DNA of 16,483 nt from Nitrososphaerales archaeon TH5896 (GTDB lineage: Archaea; Thermoproteota; Nitrososphaeria; Nitrososphaerales; Nitrososphaeraceae): NCBI GenBank assembly GCA_014523625.1, contig JAATVP010000042.1:1-16483 (forward strand), given 5' to 3'. The position numbers and the translations under genes were made by a program. The notes beneath the pieces were generated by a model that saw only the letters and a program-made list of their open reading frames with translations, did no database searches and was not told where the DNA came from. Below, piece after piece: positions 1-6,899 of this stretch. Positions within the stretch are counted from its first letter, which is position 1. Each line of letters begins with the position of its first letter.

Positions 1-119
1 AGATCATTCTGATCGGACATGCCAAACAGATGACTACCAACGTAATTCGTAATGGGTCATGGGGTGAATTAGCCCAGTACAGCAGACAGAATGTGTTGGT
101 TTGGAATGACAATGGGTAG
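1..119 (+). CDS. 3' end of an unrecognised protein-coding gene (partial)
   Basis: Reading the plus strand from position 3 gives 38 uninterrupted codons to a TAG at 117-119; the other two forward frames hit stops earlier. The visible peptide contains LIGHAKQM and ends VLVWNDNG. It is mixed in composition, with two tryptophans and no membrane segment, so it looks more like a real C-terminus than random sequence, but I recognise no family. It converges on the minus-strand genes that end at 270. The start lies outside the window, so its length, operon and function cannot be judged. It could still be a chance open stretch. Confidence 0.4.
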   Translation, partial: IILIGHAKQMTTNVIRNGSWGELAQYSRQNVLVWNDNG

Positions 120-269
120 AATCTATCCTGCAATGTCAGACTCGTGTTTTGGACGTAAAATTGTCAAGTGGGAGCATAGAAAAGAAAAACCAGTATAGCT
201 AACAGGACCAATCCCAGTGTTAGTCACTCAATACGTTGGCTGTCCATCTTGGCTTCTGTCCCTTCTGTT

Positions 270-644
270 TCAAGTTTTGTTTCGATCGATGTTCCAAGGT
301 ACTCCGTTATCAAGTATCTTGCTGGGTATCTTTGCTTCCCATTCTCTTAAGAATTGTAGATCTTTTTCCTTTTCTCGAAGCTCATCAGGTAACATGACAG
401 GGATCTCATCTATTATCGGGAAGAACCTCGAACAACGACTGCAAAAGAGAACACCCTCCTTGACTATGACGTTATCATATGTGGTATCATTAACATTTTG
501 TTCTTCCAAATTTTGTTTATTTTCGCTTCGTTTACCTGAAGCAAATTCTTTGGCCTGATGTATATTGATTTCATAAAGCTCAAGAGGGCTGTGCTTGTCA
601 ATAGGGCAAGCGAGAATCTCAAGTAGTGATTTTCTCATAACCAT
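270..644 (-). CDS. Trm112-like zinc-binding methyltransferase activator (Trm112/UPF0434 family)
   Basis: 124 residues. The N-terminus (LLEILACPIDKHSPLEL, residues 7-23) and the CSRC zinc-knuckle half followed by FFPIIDEIPVMLPDE (residues 68-87) match the Trm112 fold. Archaeal members commonly have CPxD where bacteria have CPxC, so Asp16 is not a lesion; Cys13, Cys68 and Cys71 are the visible zinc-type cysteines. Family members bind and stabilise several SAM-dependent methyltransferases acting on tRNA, rRNA or release factor. Residues 30-58 form a polar, Asn/Glu-rich insertion between the two halves, so the protein is longer than the usual 60-75 residues, and a charged tail follows residue 90. 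The ATG follows directly after the upstream gene's TAA, with a GGAGAGG Shine-Dalgarno sequence inside that gene, so it is the last gene of the ilvE operon. The second ATG, codon 3, is a possible alternative start. Confidence 0.82.
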   Translation of the reverse strand: MVMRKSLLEILACPIDKHSPLELYEINIHQAKEFASGKRSENKQNLEEQNVNDTTYDNVIVKEGVLFCSRCSRFFPIIDEIPVMLPDELREKEKDLQFLREWEAKIPSKILDNGVPWNIDRNKT

Positions 645-1622
645 TTACCTCTCCTTAAAGTCCAAATATATCGGCGAACCAGTATTGCTAGATAATATTG
701 CAGATTCCGCCACTTTAGTCACACGCGTTGCCTCAATTGATGATACTAATGTATCACCGGCATCCTGATTTCCGGCTACACAATCAAGGAAGGAAGTTAT
801 CTCTACAAACAAAGGTTCTTTAAATTCCCTTCTTGGTATCGTAGTCGCCTCCGTATCATCTATCCTAATCTCCTGACTAATAAAATCCCCTGTTATAATA
901 CCATCAGTACAGACGGCACTAAACCTTCGCACTCTTTTAGGTGTGATCCAGTTTGATGCAATAATAGCCACTTTTTGATCTTCGAAACCCAACATGATAG
1001 TAGCAAAGTCTTCGAAGGCATGAAATTTTTTTCCCGTCCGAGCAAAGACTACGATCGGCTTACTGTCAAAAAGATACATCGCAGTATCTATGTCGTGAAC
1101 TGATGTATCGTAAATTATTCCAACGTCAGTAATATGTACTGGCATCCTATTTTCTCTGTGGAACTCCATCATCAATGGTTCACCATACCTCTTGCTCTGG
1201 ATTATCCTCTTGACATCTTTAACGGCAGGATTATATCTTTCGATGTACCCTGCAGTCAAGATTATTTTCTTATTTCGTGCCAAATTAACAAGATCATCAC
1301 ATTCCTTCGAAGAAAACGATAATGGTTTCTCCACAAAGAGGTGTATTTCCCTTCCGATTATTTTGCTCGCGAGCTGATAATGACTCTTAGTTGGGGTGCA
1401 TATGAAACAGGCATCTAGGTTTTGCTCCTCTTGTACCATTTTATCAAGAGATGTATAGCAATTCACATTGTACTTTTCTGATATCTCAGTTCCGCGTTTG
1501 ACATCCATGTCGCAAACAGCTTTCAATGCACCGAGGTTGTTCAAGACTCTTGCATGATTTTTTCCCCACCCGCCGACACCTATAACCGCTACATTTAGAT
1601 CTGAATATTTCGAGGCTACCAT
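645..1622 (-). CDS. Gfo/Idh/MocA-family NAD(P)-dependent oxidoreductase
   Basis: 325 residues, full length for the family. The N-terminal Rossmann fold has GVGGWGKNHARV at residues 15-26. The family's EKP signature is at 98-100 (Lys99 is the usual catalytic lysine), and the second catalytic block reads DTSVHDID at 172-179 (His176). The substrate cannot be read from sequence. The closest wording I recall is sugar-nucleotide 3-dehydrogenases of the UDP-GlcNAc type, but inositol- or other sugar-active members are possible. Its ATG overlaps the ilvE stop by 7 nt and it abuts the Trm112-like gene, so it is expressed within that operon. No obvious Shine-Dalgarno precedes the ATG, which suggests coupling to ilvE translation. 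No other sugar-nucleotide or glycosyltransferase gene is visible nearby to support a surface-glycan role. Confidence 0.88.
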   Translation of the reverse strand: MVASKYSDLNVAVIGVGGWGKNHARVLNNLGALKAVCDMDVKRGTEISEKYNVNCYTSLDKMVQEEQNLDACFICTPTKSHYQLASKIIGREIHLFVEKPLSFSSKECDDLVNLARNKKIILTAGYIERYNPAVKDVKRIIQSKRYGEPLMMEFHRENRMPVHITDVGIIYDTSVHDIDTAMYLFDSKPIVVFARTGKKFHAFEDFATIMLGFEDQKVAIIASNWITPKRVRRFSAVCTDGIITGDFISQEIRIDDTEATTIPRREFKEPLFVEITSFLDCVAGNQDAGDTLVSSIEATRVTKVAESAILSSNTGSPIYLDFKER

Positions 1623-2536
1623 ACACTAGTTAGCCAACTTGAAAATCTAGGTTCTTCTGCGGTAACTATCCTGGAATACGCTTGTCGAATTCTCCTTGTA
1701 ATTTGTCCTTCCCTGCCATCACCCACAGGATGTCCATCAACACTCAGGATACCAACTATTTCAGCCGCAGTACCAGTCAAAAAAAGTTCGTCGGCCATAT
1801 AGAGCTCAGTCCTAGAGATGGGTCGTTCAACAATACTGTACCCTAAATTGGCTGCAATTTCAAATGCAGTATTTCGAGTAATGCCTTCAAGGGCAGAGTT
1901 TCCTATGTAAGGTGTGTAGATTGAGTGATCTCTCACAAGAAAGATATTTTCCCCAGGAGCCTCGCTAATGTTACCTTCCTGGTCAAGCATGATAGATTCG
2001 TCAAATCCATGTCTTTTGCTTTCTTGAGTAGCGAGAACAGAATTAAGATAGTTACCTGACGCTTTTGCCATTGGAGGAATGGATGTATCATTTATTCTTC
2101 GCCACGACGAAACACCTACTTTAATTCCTTCCTCACTGAAATATCTTGCAAATGGGAACACAATTATGGCGCAATAAGTTGGGGAATCCACCGTCACATT
2201 CAAATCAATGCCGTGTAAGCCTACGAAATTTAGAGGTCTGATGTAACAAGATTCAAAGATATTGTTCCTCCTCAGTAACTCCACAGTAGCATCACAGAGT
2301 TCCTTGGCTGAGTAATTCACATTAATACGATATACCTGAGCGGATCGGTGAAGTCTCTCCATATGCTCAGCGAGTCTGAATACATTCAGCTTGTTGTCTT
2401 TAGACGAATAAGCACGAATTCCCTCAAAAATTGCTGTTCCATAATGCAGTGCGTGTGTAAAGATAGGTACTTTAGCATCCTCCCACCTTACAAATTTTCC
2501 GTCCAGCCAAATGAATTCTGCGCCTTTCGTTTTCAT
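1616..2536 (-). CDS. ilvE: Branched-chain amino acid aminotransferase
   Basis: 306 residues from the chosen ATG; PLP fold-type IV enzyme. It catalyses the last transamination in Leu, Ile and Val synthesis using glutamate. Visible hallmarks (numbered from ATG) are the HALHYGTAIFEGIRAY block near residue 28, the PLP-binding lysine in PMAKASGNYLNS (Lys158), NISEAPGENIF near 189, and SALEGITRNT near 215. A TTG lies 9 nt upstream at 2545, but the TATA-like TTTATATT at 2559-2566 is centred about 26 nt before the ATG and only 17 nt before the TTG, so the ATG fits a leaderless transcript better. It is the first gene of a three-gene run with the Gfo/Idh oxidoreductase (7-nt overlap) and the Trm112-like protein. 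That pairing is unusual metabolically and may only reflect compact gene packing. D-amino acid transaminase or aminodeoxychorismate lyase is less likely given the length and motifs. Confidence 0.93.
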   Translation of the reverse strand: MKTKGAEFIWLDGKFVRWEDAKVPIFTHALHYGTAIFEGIRAYSSKDNKLNVFRLAEHMERLHRSAQVYRINVNYSAKELCDATVELLRRNNIFESCYIRPLNFVGLHGIDLNVTVDSPTYCAIIVFPFARYFSEEGIKVGVSSWRRINDTSIPPMAKASGNYLNSVLATQESKRHGFDESIMLDQEGNISEAPGENIFLVRDHSIYTPYIGNSALEGITRNTAFEIAANLGYSIVERPISRTELYMADELFLTGTAAEIVGILSVDGHPVGDGREGQITRRIRQAYSRIVTAEEPRFSSWLTSVW

Positions 2537-2558
2537 CCAACGCAACGTCTCCCTGTCT

Positions 2559-2566
2559 AATATAAA
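2559..2566 (-). promoter_or_regulatory. TATA-like box of ilvE
   Basis: TTTATATT on the minus strand, centred about 26 nt upstream of the ilvE ATG at 2536. It lies in the short gap after the upstream gene's stop. The spacing implies transcription starting at or next to the ATG. Identified by eye only. Confidence 0.55.
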
Positions 2567-2572
2567 TATGTT

Positions 2573-3205
2573 CTATGAGGATAGGAGTCCTTCTTGGGGA
2601 AATTTCATCCCAAAAAGTCTAACTGTCATGTCTTCAGCATCAGCATACTGTTCGACTCTAGCCCAATTTTTATAGATGATTTCAATTACTTGAGGAGGCA
2701 CATATTCATGCCAGGGTCCTCTTCCGTCACTTTCCCTTTTAAGATAACTACTTGCATCACGATACAAAAGGTCTCGCACAATTGTACCTGAAATTTCTAA
2801 CCTCTTACCTAACATAGGTCTTAAACCATATATTTTCAGCATCCAGGATTCCGCTCTATCCCCAGTGTAGGAAAAAAATTCATTTTCAACAATGCTTTCC
2901 AAAATCTCCTTTCTCATTGTCCATGAGTAAGGGGAGATAAGTGGAGGTAGATACCTTAAAAATGGAGCGCGAAAAGTATACGCAGAACATATCTTCACTG
3001 AATCCCCAAATAACTCCTCTACCATGGACTTTCTAGTTTCAAAACTGAATGGAAAGCTCCTCGTATTTAATTCCCGGTTTTTGTTCACAAACCTGACTGG
3101 AAATAAATATACCTGATAGTCCTTACATAAGCGAGAGATTATATTAGAATGAGATTTCGTTACGGGGTTTAGATGAGCAAGATAAATCGCAGCATTCTTC
3201 GACAA
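2573..3205 (-). CDS. HIGH-superfamily nucleotidylyltransferase-like protein (NMN/pantetheine-phosphate adenylyltransferase fold)
   Basis: 210 residues from a TTG. The N-terminus (AIYLAHLNPVTKSHSNII, residues 5-22) matches the first strand and the (T/H)xGH nucleotide-binding motif of class I nucleotidylyltransferases, but reads TKSH with Ser in place of Gly. The second signature, ISGTIVR at 138-144, matches the ISGTxxR motif, and EYVPPQVIEIIYKNW near 168-182 resembles the C-terminal helix of NMN adenylyltransferases. Known relatives transfer AMP or CMP to a phosphate acceptor (NMN, phosphopantetheine, FMN, glycerol-phosphate); I cannot assign the acceptor. The middle (60-130) is not familiar. 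The gene lies 43 nt after alba and 36 nt before the ilvE ATG, and both neighbours have their own TATA-like boxes, so it is probably transcribed alone. The degenerate first motif leaves open whether it is catalytic. Confidence 0.68.
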   Translation of the reverse strand: MSKNAAIYLAHLNPVTKSHSNIISRLCKDYQVYLFPVRFVNKNRELNTRSFPFSFETRKSMVEELFGDSVKICSAYTFRAPFLRYLPPLISPYSWTMRKEILESIVENEFFSYTGDRAESWMLKIYGLRPMLGKRLEISGTIVRDLLYRDASSYLKRESDGRGPWHEYVPPQVIEIIYKNWARVEQYADAEDMTVRLFGMKFPQEGLLSS

Positions 3206-3220
3206 AGTATATGAGCGTGA

Positions 3221-3243
3221 TAAAAATAAGAAACAAAAATAGC
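3221..3243 (-). terminator. T-rich terminator downstream of alba, overlapping the next promoter
   Basis: On the minus strand, just after the alba stop, the sequence has two T5 runs separated by GTTTCTTA. Archaeal polymerase terminates at such non-template T-runs. The same AT-rich stretch lies about 20-30 nt upstream of the TTG of the nucleotidylyltransferase-like gene, so it probably serves that gene's promoter too. Confidence 0.5.
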
Positions 3244-3248
3244 GTAGA

Positions 3249-3569
3249 TTAAGAGGCTCTGTTTACTTCAATCTCTATTGTTGACACGTTCCTAGTTCTC
3301 CCGTCCTCCGACTGTACGGTCTCTGATCCTATTCTTACATCGCCTATTGTATATCCTGCGTTTTCCATCCTCTTTAGAATGATTTGCGATACATCGACTG
3401 CTCTTCCTATACTTAATCCTCTAGCCTTTATGGTTACCTTTGGCTGGTTAGCCAATTGTATGAGAGTTGACGTTACGTATGCCATTAATGGCTTCTTCCC
3501 AATATATATCGCGTCCCGAGGGCCCTCCTTAAACACTTGAGGATTCTGTTGTGGTTGTGTGTCAGACAT
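3249..3569 (-). CDS. albA: Alba-family DNA/RNA-binding chromatin protein
   Basis: 106 residues, slightly longer than the usual 90-100 because of a Gln/Pro-rich N-terminal tail (residues 1-12). The Alba core is clear: IYIGKKPLMAYV at 21-32 carries the Lys25-Lys26 pair equivalent to the lysines that contact nucleic acid and are acetylated in Sulfolobus. ARGLSIGRAVDVSQII follows at 49-64, and the C-terminal strand is STIEIEV. Alba dimers coat DNA and also bind RNA, and are abundant nucleoid proteins in many archaea. The ATG is preceded by TTTAAATA centred about 27 nt upstream with no Shine-Dalgarno, a strong consensus-like promoter expected for a highly expressed leaderless gene. A T-rich terminator follows, so it is probably monocistronic. 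Confidence 0.95.
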   Translation of the reverse strand: MSDTQPQQNPQVFKEGPRDAIYIGKKPLMAYVTSTLIQLANQPKVTIKARGLSIGRAVDVSQIILKRMENAGYTIGDVRIGSETVQSEDGRTRNVSTIEIEVNRAS

Positions 3570-3592
3570 CAGATTTGATACACATCAGAGGA

Positions 3593-3600
3593 TATTTAAA
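3593..3600 (-). promoter_or_regulatory. TATA box of alba
   Basis: TTTAAATA on the minus strand, centred about 27 nt from the alba ATG at 3569. It is the closest match to the archaeal TATA consensus in this part of the window and fits a leaderless message. Confidence 0.65.
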
Positions 3601-3721
3601 TCTAGAAGTTGCGAAATAGGTCGGTTGCAGTTTAAGTCTAGTTCTATAATCAGTGTCGCAGCTTAAGTAAGTCGTTAAGACAATTAACATTCCTTAATTC
3701 TACTCCCAGTCCTCCAAAATA

Positions 3722-3795
3722 TGGGGTCGGCCGGATTCGAACCGGCGAACTCCAGCGCCCGAGGCTGGCATCATACCATGCTAGACAACGACCCC
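3722..3795 (-). tRNA. tRNA-Pro (anticodon CGG)
   Basis: The minus strand folds into a 74-nt cloverleaf. Acceptor GGGGTCG pairs with CGACCCC. The D-arm starts GTC. The anticodon stem CCAGC/GCTGG encloses the loop CTCGGGC, giving anticodon CGG after U33. The variable loop is 5 nt, and the T-stem GCCGG/CCGGC holds TTCGAAT. The discriminator is A and CCA is not encoded. There is no intron in the anticodon loop. It reads CCG codons. Confidence 0.96.
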
Positions 3796-3817
3796 CCGAA
3801 AACGCGGTTAAGAAGAA

Positions 3818-3825
3818 CTATTTAG
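3818..3825 (-). promoter_or_regulatory. TATA-like box of tRNA-Pro
   Basis: CTAAATAG on the minus strand, centred about 26 nt before the mature 5' end of tRNA-Pro, the expected distance for archaeal tRNA transcription starting close to the mature end. Confidence 0.5.
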
Positions 3826-3964
3826 GTTTTGATATTTATCTATTGGTCAGGAGCCAATGTCTCGCATCACAGTTTTAGTACGTTCATATTATTTACCCAC
3901 ATGCTAAGCTATGGCGTTGTTAATTTAAAATCTCCTTTTGAATTGGTAGAATATCAAAATTATA

Positions 3965-4064
3965 TTGGTGAATTTGAAGGCATCCACTGATCTATTTGTA
4001 GAATGGAATGGACATGGACCTATATTCCACAAGAGATTGAGCATCACCAACAGGGGGTTTTTTT
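3965..4064 (+). ncRNA. Candidate structured small RNA with T-run terminator (unconfirmed)
   Basis: On the plus strand, TTGGTGA (3965-3971) is perfectly complementary to TCACCAA (4044-4050). Inside it TGGAAT (4004-4009) pairs with ATTCCA (4024-4029). The outer stem is followed by CAGGGGG and then seven T residues (4058-4064), a typical archaeal termination signal that serves no gene on this strand. An AT-rich TATA-like stretch (TAATTTAAAA, about 3920-3930) lies 35-45 nt upstream. With the outer stem counted as 6 bp, an ACA (4050-4052) directly follows it, as in H/ACA guide RNAs. However, the 5' side between the stems is too long for a simple archaeal H/ACA hairpin. The stems are short and could be chance. 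Confidence 0.28.
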
Positions 4065-4081
4065 CTTGACACAACGCAGAA

Positions 4082-4156
4082 CGGATCCGGAGGGCTTCGA
4101 TCCCTCGATCTGCGGTTCCGAAGACCGCTGCGATATCCTGACTACGCTACGGACCC
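4082..4156 (-). tRNA. tRNA-Arg (anticodon TCG)
   Basis: The minus strand gives a 75-nt cloverleaf. Acceptor GGGTCCG pairs with CGGATCC, including one G-U pair at 3-70. The D-stem is GCG/CGC. The anticodon stem GCGGT/ACCGC encloses the loop CTTCGGA, giving anticodon TCG. The variable loop is 5 nt, and the T-stem GAGGG/CCCTC holds ATCGAAG. The discriminator is G and CCA is not encoded. No intron is present. Confidence 0.95.
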
Positions 4157-4180
4157 TTGTAATGGTTAATGATAAGCGGG

Positions 4181-4189
4181 TTAAATAAA
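4181..4189 (-). promoter_or_regulatory. TATA-like box of tRNA-Arg
   Basis: TTTATTTAA on the minus strand, centred about 29 nt upstream of the tRNA-Arg 5' end, consistent with an archaeal tRNA promoter. Confidence 0.5.
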
Positions 4190-4276
4190 AAGTATGAACG
4201 TTTTCATCTTTAGAGCTAATCGATAGGAAAATCATCCATCTGCCACAGGAGCCAATTATTTCATGACAAATAACAT

Positions 4277-4284
4277 TTTATTTT
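4277..4284 (+). promoter_or_regulatory. TATA-like box of the alanine aminotransferase gene
   Basis: TTTTATTT centred about 29 nt before the TTG at 4310. It overlaps the in-frame TTG at 4283, which argues against that more distal start. Confidence 0.4.
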
Positions 4285-4309
4285 GGTCAATTTACAGGTA
4301 CATGGCAAC

Positions 4310-5494
4310 TTGAAGATTTCAATGCGGACCAGCGGTGTAGAATATGCGATCAGAGACATTATGTTGCGTGCTAGAGAATATGAAAAGAAAGGCAATGAAT
4401 TGATTTACCTCAACATAGGCGATCCAGTAAAGTTTGGGTTTAAAACACCAGACCATGTCAAAAAAGCCTTAATCGAAGCTGTGATGAACGACAATAATTA
4501 CTATGCCGAATCTGAAGGTGTACCTGAACTAAGACAAGCAATCGTCGAGAGGGAACGTTCAAAGGGCTTTTACACTAAAGAGGAAGATGTTTTAGTAACA
4601 AATGGTGTTTCAGAGGGTCTTGATATGGTACTTGCATCAATCGTTGACTCGAACTCAGAAGTTTTGATGCCTGGACCATATTATCCTCCATATTCATCCT
4701 ATACTAAATTCTATGGCGGTATTCCCGTTGAATTCAGAATATTTCCAGATGGAACTCCAGATATTGATGATCTTGTTTCGAAGATTACTCCTAGAAGCAT
4801 AGCCATTTGTATCATAAGTCCGAATAATCCCACTGGAGAAGTGTTTGATGCCAAGAGCCTCAAGAAGCTAATTGATGTTGCAGCTGAACACGATCTTTAT
4901 TTTATCTGTGACGAGATATATGACAAGATTGTCTTCGAAGAATCGTTTACTGGTATTGGGAAAGTTGCATCTGACGTCCCGGTAATACTACTTAATGGCT
5001 TTTCAAAAGCATATTTGATGACTGGTTGGAGATGTGGGTACGTTTGCATGAACAGCAATACTGAAAAGCTCAACGAGTTACGAGAAAATCTTCCCAAGCT
5101 AGCAAGAGTAAGAATATCTTCAAACTTGCCGGTTCAAATGGCAGCTGTTGAAGCTTTGCGTGGACCTCAAGATCACATTCGCACTATGGTTGATCAATTG
5201 CGTAGAAGACGTGATTTCATTGTGAAGCGATTGAATGCTATCGAAGGAATTTCCTGCTCTACTCCAAGAGGTGCATTCTATGTATTTCCCAAACTTGAAC
5301 TGGCCCCCAAATGGAGGGATGATAAAAGTTTCGTTTTGGATTTCCTAAGTAGGACCGGTGTTATCAGTGTCTATGGTTCGGGGTTCGGAATTGCCTACGG
5401 GTCGAATCATTTTAGGCTAGTATATCTTCCATCCGAAGAAGTGTTAGAAAGGGCCATGGATAAACTTGAAGAATTTGTTGCCTCTACTAACTGA
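4310..5494 (+). CDS. Alanine aminotransferase (PLP fold-type I)
   Basis: 394 residues from the chosen TTG. VEYAIRDIM near the N-terminus, LNIGDPVKFGF near residue 34 and NNYYAESEGVPELR near 62 closely resemble archaeal alanine transaminases (Pyrococcus AlaAT type). Core PLP motifs follow: SPNNPTGEVFD (about 170-180), the aspartate in FICDEIYDKI (Asp201) and the Schiff-base lysine in GFSKAYLMTGWR (Lys233). It would interconvert alanine and 2-oxoglutarate with pyruvate and glutamate. Three starts are possible: TTG 4283, TTG 4310 and ATG 4322. The TATA-like box at 4277-4284 overlaps the first and sits about 29 nt from 4310, and family members begin a few residues before the VEYAIRD block, so 4310 is preferred and 4322 is second. 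An out-of-frame ATG at 4302 lies just upstream. The gene is monocistronic and converges with the beta-CASP gene. Aspartate aminotransferase is the main alternative. Confidence 0.88.
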   Translation: MKISMRTSGVEYAIRDIMLRAREYEKKGNELIYLNIGDPVKFGFKTPDHVKKALIEAVMNDNNYYAESEGVPELRQAIVERERSKGFYTKEEDVLVTNGVSEGLDMVLASIVDSNSEVLMPGPYYPPYSSYTKFYGGIPVEFRIFPDGTPDIDDLVSKITPRSIAICIISPNNPTGEVFDAKSLKKLIDVAAEHDLYFICDEIYDKIVFEESFTGIGKVASDVPVILLNGFSKAYLMTGWRCGYVCMNSNTEKLNELRENLPKLARVRISSNLPVQMAAVEALRGPQDHIRTMVDQLRRRRDFIVKRLNAIEGISCSTPRGAFYVFPKLELAPKWRDDKSFVLDFLSRTGVISVYGSGFGIAYGSNHFRLVYLPSEEVLERAMDKLEEFVASTN

Positions 5495-5547
5495 ATTGTA
5501 TTTGCCAGATGGGATTTCATCCAGTTGCCAAATGTACTCATCGCTGT

Positions 5548-6816
5548 TCAGACCTGTACTACCTCCCCTGCTTCGGGTGCGTGGGCTTTGAAGCCATATT
5601 TTTCTTGAATCTCACGTGCGAATTCAGTGCAGGCCTTTCCATCACCATGAACAGTAAGAACCTCTGGAGATCCCTTAACCGTATTCAATATTTCAAATAG
5701 TTCGGCTCTGCTATTATGACCTGAAAAGTCAAATTGCCTAATGGCTGCATGGCATTTAGTCAATCTACCCTGAAAACTTGAAACTCCCCTCTCCAATAAC
5801 ATTCGCCCAGGAGTCCCTTCACCTTGATATGATACAATAGCAATTCCATTTCTTTCACTCTTGCAAAGCTCCTGCATATAGTGCACAGCAGATCCGCCAA
5901 CCAACATTCCAGCTGGCGAAATGATGACGCACGGTTCATTCACAACTTTCTTCCTCCTATTCCAACCTTTTATCCATTCAGCTCGGGTTATAGCCTCCTT
6001 AAAGGTATCTGGATCCCGCAAAAATGAAGGATGTTTCAGCATTATCTCGTTGGCCTTTAGAGCCATCCCGTCCATGACCACTTTGTGTGGGAAATTGTGT
6101 GCTTGTAGGACGCAAGCAATTTCTTGAGCTCGCTCTACTGAGAAGGCTGGAATAAAAACTGTCCCCCCGTCCTCTATTATCCCATTGGCGAAGTTCAATA
6201 GCTCGCGTTCTGATTCTTCTCTTGGAGTCTGGTCTGACTGGGAGTAAGTACTTTCAATGATCATAAGATCAATTTCACCCACGTTAAGGTCGGCTGGCCT
6301 CAATAATTTTGAGCCTCTAGTGTTTATATCGCCAGTATAGAAGATCGTCTTGTTTTCATGTGATATCGTTATAGTTGCTCCTCCTAAAACATGGCCTGAT
6401 TCGAATAAACTAATCTGTACACTATCTATATGGTATGGTTCACGATAGCGCAATTCTCTAGAGTGGTTTTTCATATTCAAAACATCCAAATATTCAAAGG
6501 GGAGGTAGAATCCTGAGATCTTTATCATGTCCTCTATTAAGAGGTAAGATAAATCAAAGGTTGGAGCTGTTCCAAGTGCCTGGAGCCCTATGACATCGGA
6601 TAGAAATAAGGAAGGTACAAAACCAGAATGGTCTAAGTGCGCATGAGTCAATATCACTGCATCAATATCTTTTGGTTTCACATGGAGAGGGAAAGCGGGT
6701 TCTCGATCTCTTTTAAGGAGAACGCCATAGTCCATTAGGATTTTCTTGTCTCCCGAGTCAACCAAAAAACCTGATCTTCCTACCTCTTTTGCTGCACCCA
6801 GTACTGTTAATTTCAA
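5548..6816 (-). CDS. Beta-CASP metallo-beta-lactamase ribonuclease, aCPSF2-like
   Basis: 422 residues without the N-terminal KH domains of aCPSF1, so it fits the shorter aCPSF2 class of archaeal 3'-end-processing/exonuclease relatives. Metallo-beta-lactamase ligands are all visible: HAHLDH at 58-63, SGHVLGG with His142, and YTGD with Asp163. Beta-CASP motifs are also present: A, Glu188 in IIEST; B, His367 in FSGHNSRAEL; C, His390 in TVHGDGKAC. The full set of zinc ligands suggests an active nuclease. It probably acts in RNA 3'-end trimming or decay in the cytoplasm; whether endo- or exonucleolytic cannot be told. The start is TTG (MKLTVLGAAKEVG matches the family N-terminus) with CTTAAAAA centred about 28 nt upstream and no Shine-Dalgarno, so a leaderless TTG start is likely. 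An archaeal RNase J is the alternative, but the length favours aCPSF2. Confidence 0.9.
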   Translation of the reverse strand: MKLTVLGAAKEVGRSGFLVDSGDKKILMDYGVLLKRDREPAFPLHVKPKDIDAVILTHAHLDHSGFVPSLFLSDVIGLQALGTAPTFDLSYLLIEDMIKISGFYLPFEYLDVLNMKNHSRELRYREPYHIDSVQISLFESGHVLGGATITISHENKTIFYTGDINTRGSKLLRPADLNVGEIDLMIIESTYSQSDQTPREESERELLNFANGIIEDGGTVFIPAFSVERAQEIACVLQAHNFPHKVVMDGMALKANEIMLKHPSFLRDPDTFKEAITRAEWIKGWNRRKKVVNEPCVIISPAGMLVGGSAVHYMQELCKSERNGIAIVSYQGEGTPGRMLLERGVSSFQGRLTKCHAAIRQFDFSGHNSRAELFEILNTVKGSPEVLTVHGDGKACTEFAREIQEKYGFKAHAPEAGEVVQV

Positions 6817-6840
6817 CAGGGTTAGTTTCGGCAGATAGAA

Positions 6841-6848
6841 TTTTTAAG
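6841..6848 (-). promoter_or_regulatory. TATA-like box of the beta-CASP gene
   Basis: CTTAAAAA on the minus strand, centred about 28 nt from the TTG at 6816. It supports TTG as the start of a leaderless message. Confidence 0.5.
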
Positions 6849-6879
6849 TCTTTCATTTTGATTAGGGCAGCGATTTGCT

Positions 6880-6886
6880 AAAAAAA
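6880..6886 (-). terminator. T7 terminator of the methyltransferase gene
   Basis: Seven consecutive T residues on the minus strand, about 14 nt after the stop codon of the methyltransferase gene and upstream of the beta-CASP promoter. This is a typical archaeal T-run termination signal and separates the two transcripts. Confidence 0.55.
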
Positions 6887-6899
6887 GTCTCGTGCGAAA

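Larger units (their letters stand above)
3796..4081. other. Gene-free spacer between the two tRNA genes
   Basis: No protein-coding frame here looks real on either strand. The left edge holds the tRNA-Pro promoter. The right part (3965-4064, plus strand) has nested complementary segments ending in a T7 run, described separately as a candidate RNA. The rest is AT-rich without a recognisable motif. Confidence 0.6.

Noticed and set aside
4003..4188. 61-codon plus-strand frame
   Set aside because: It runs straight through the antisense of tRNA-Arg, so the open frame is a by-product of tRNA sequence.
3848..4256. 11-bp direct repeat CAGGAGCCAAT at 3848 and 4246
   Set aside because: Two copies only, in unrelated contexts, with no matching flanks; probably coincidence.
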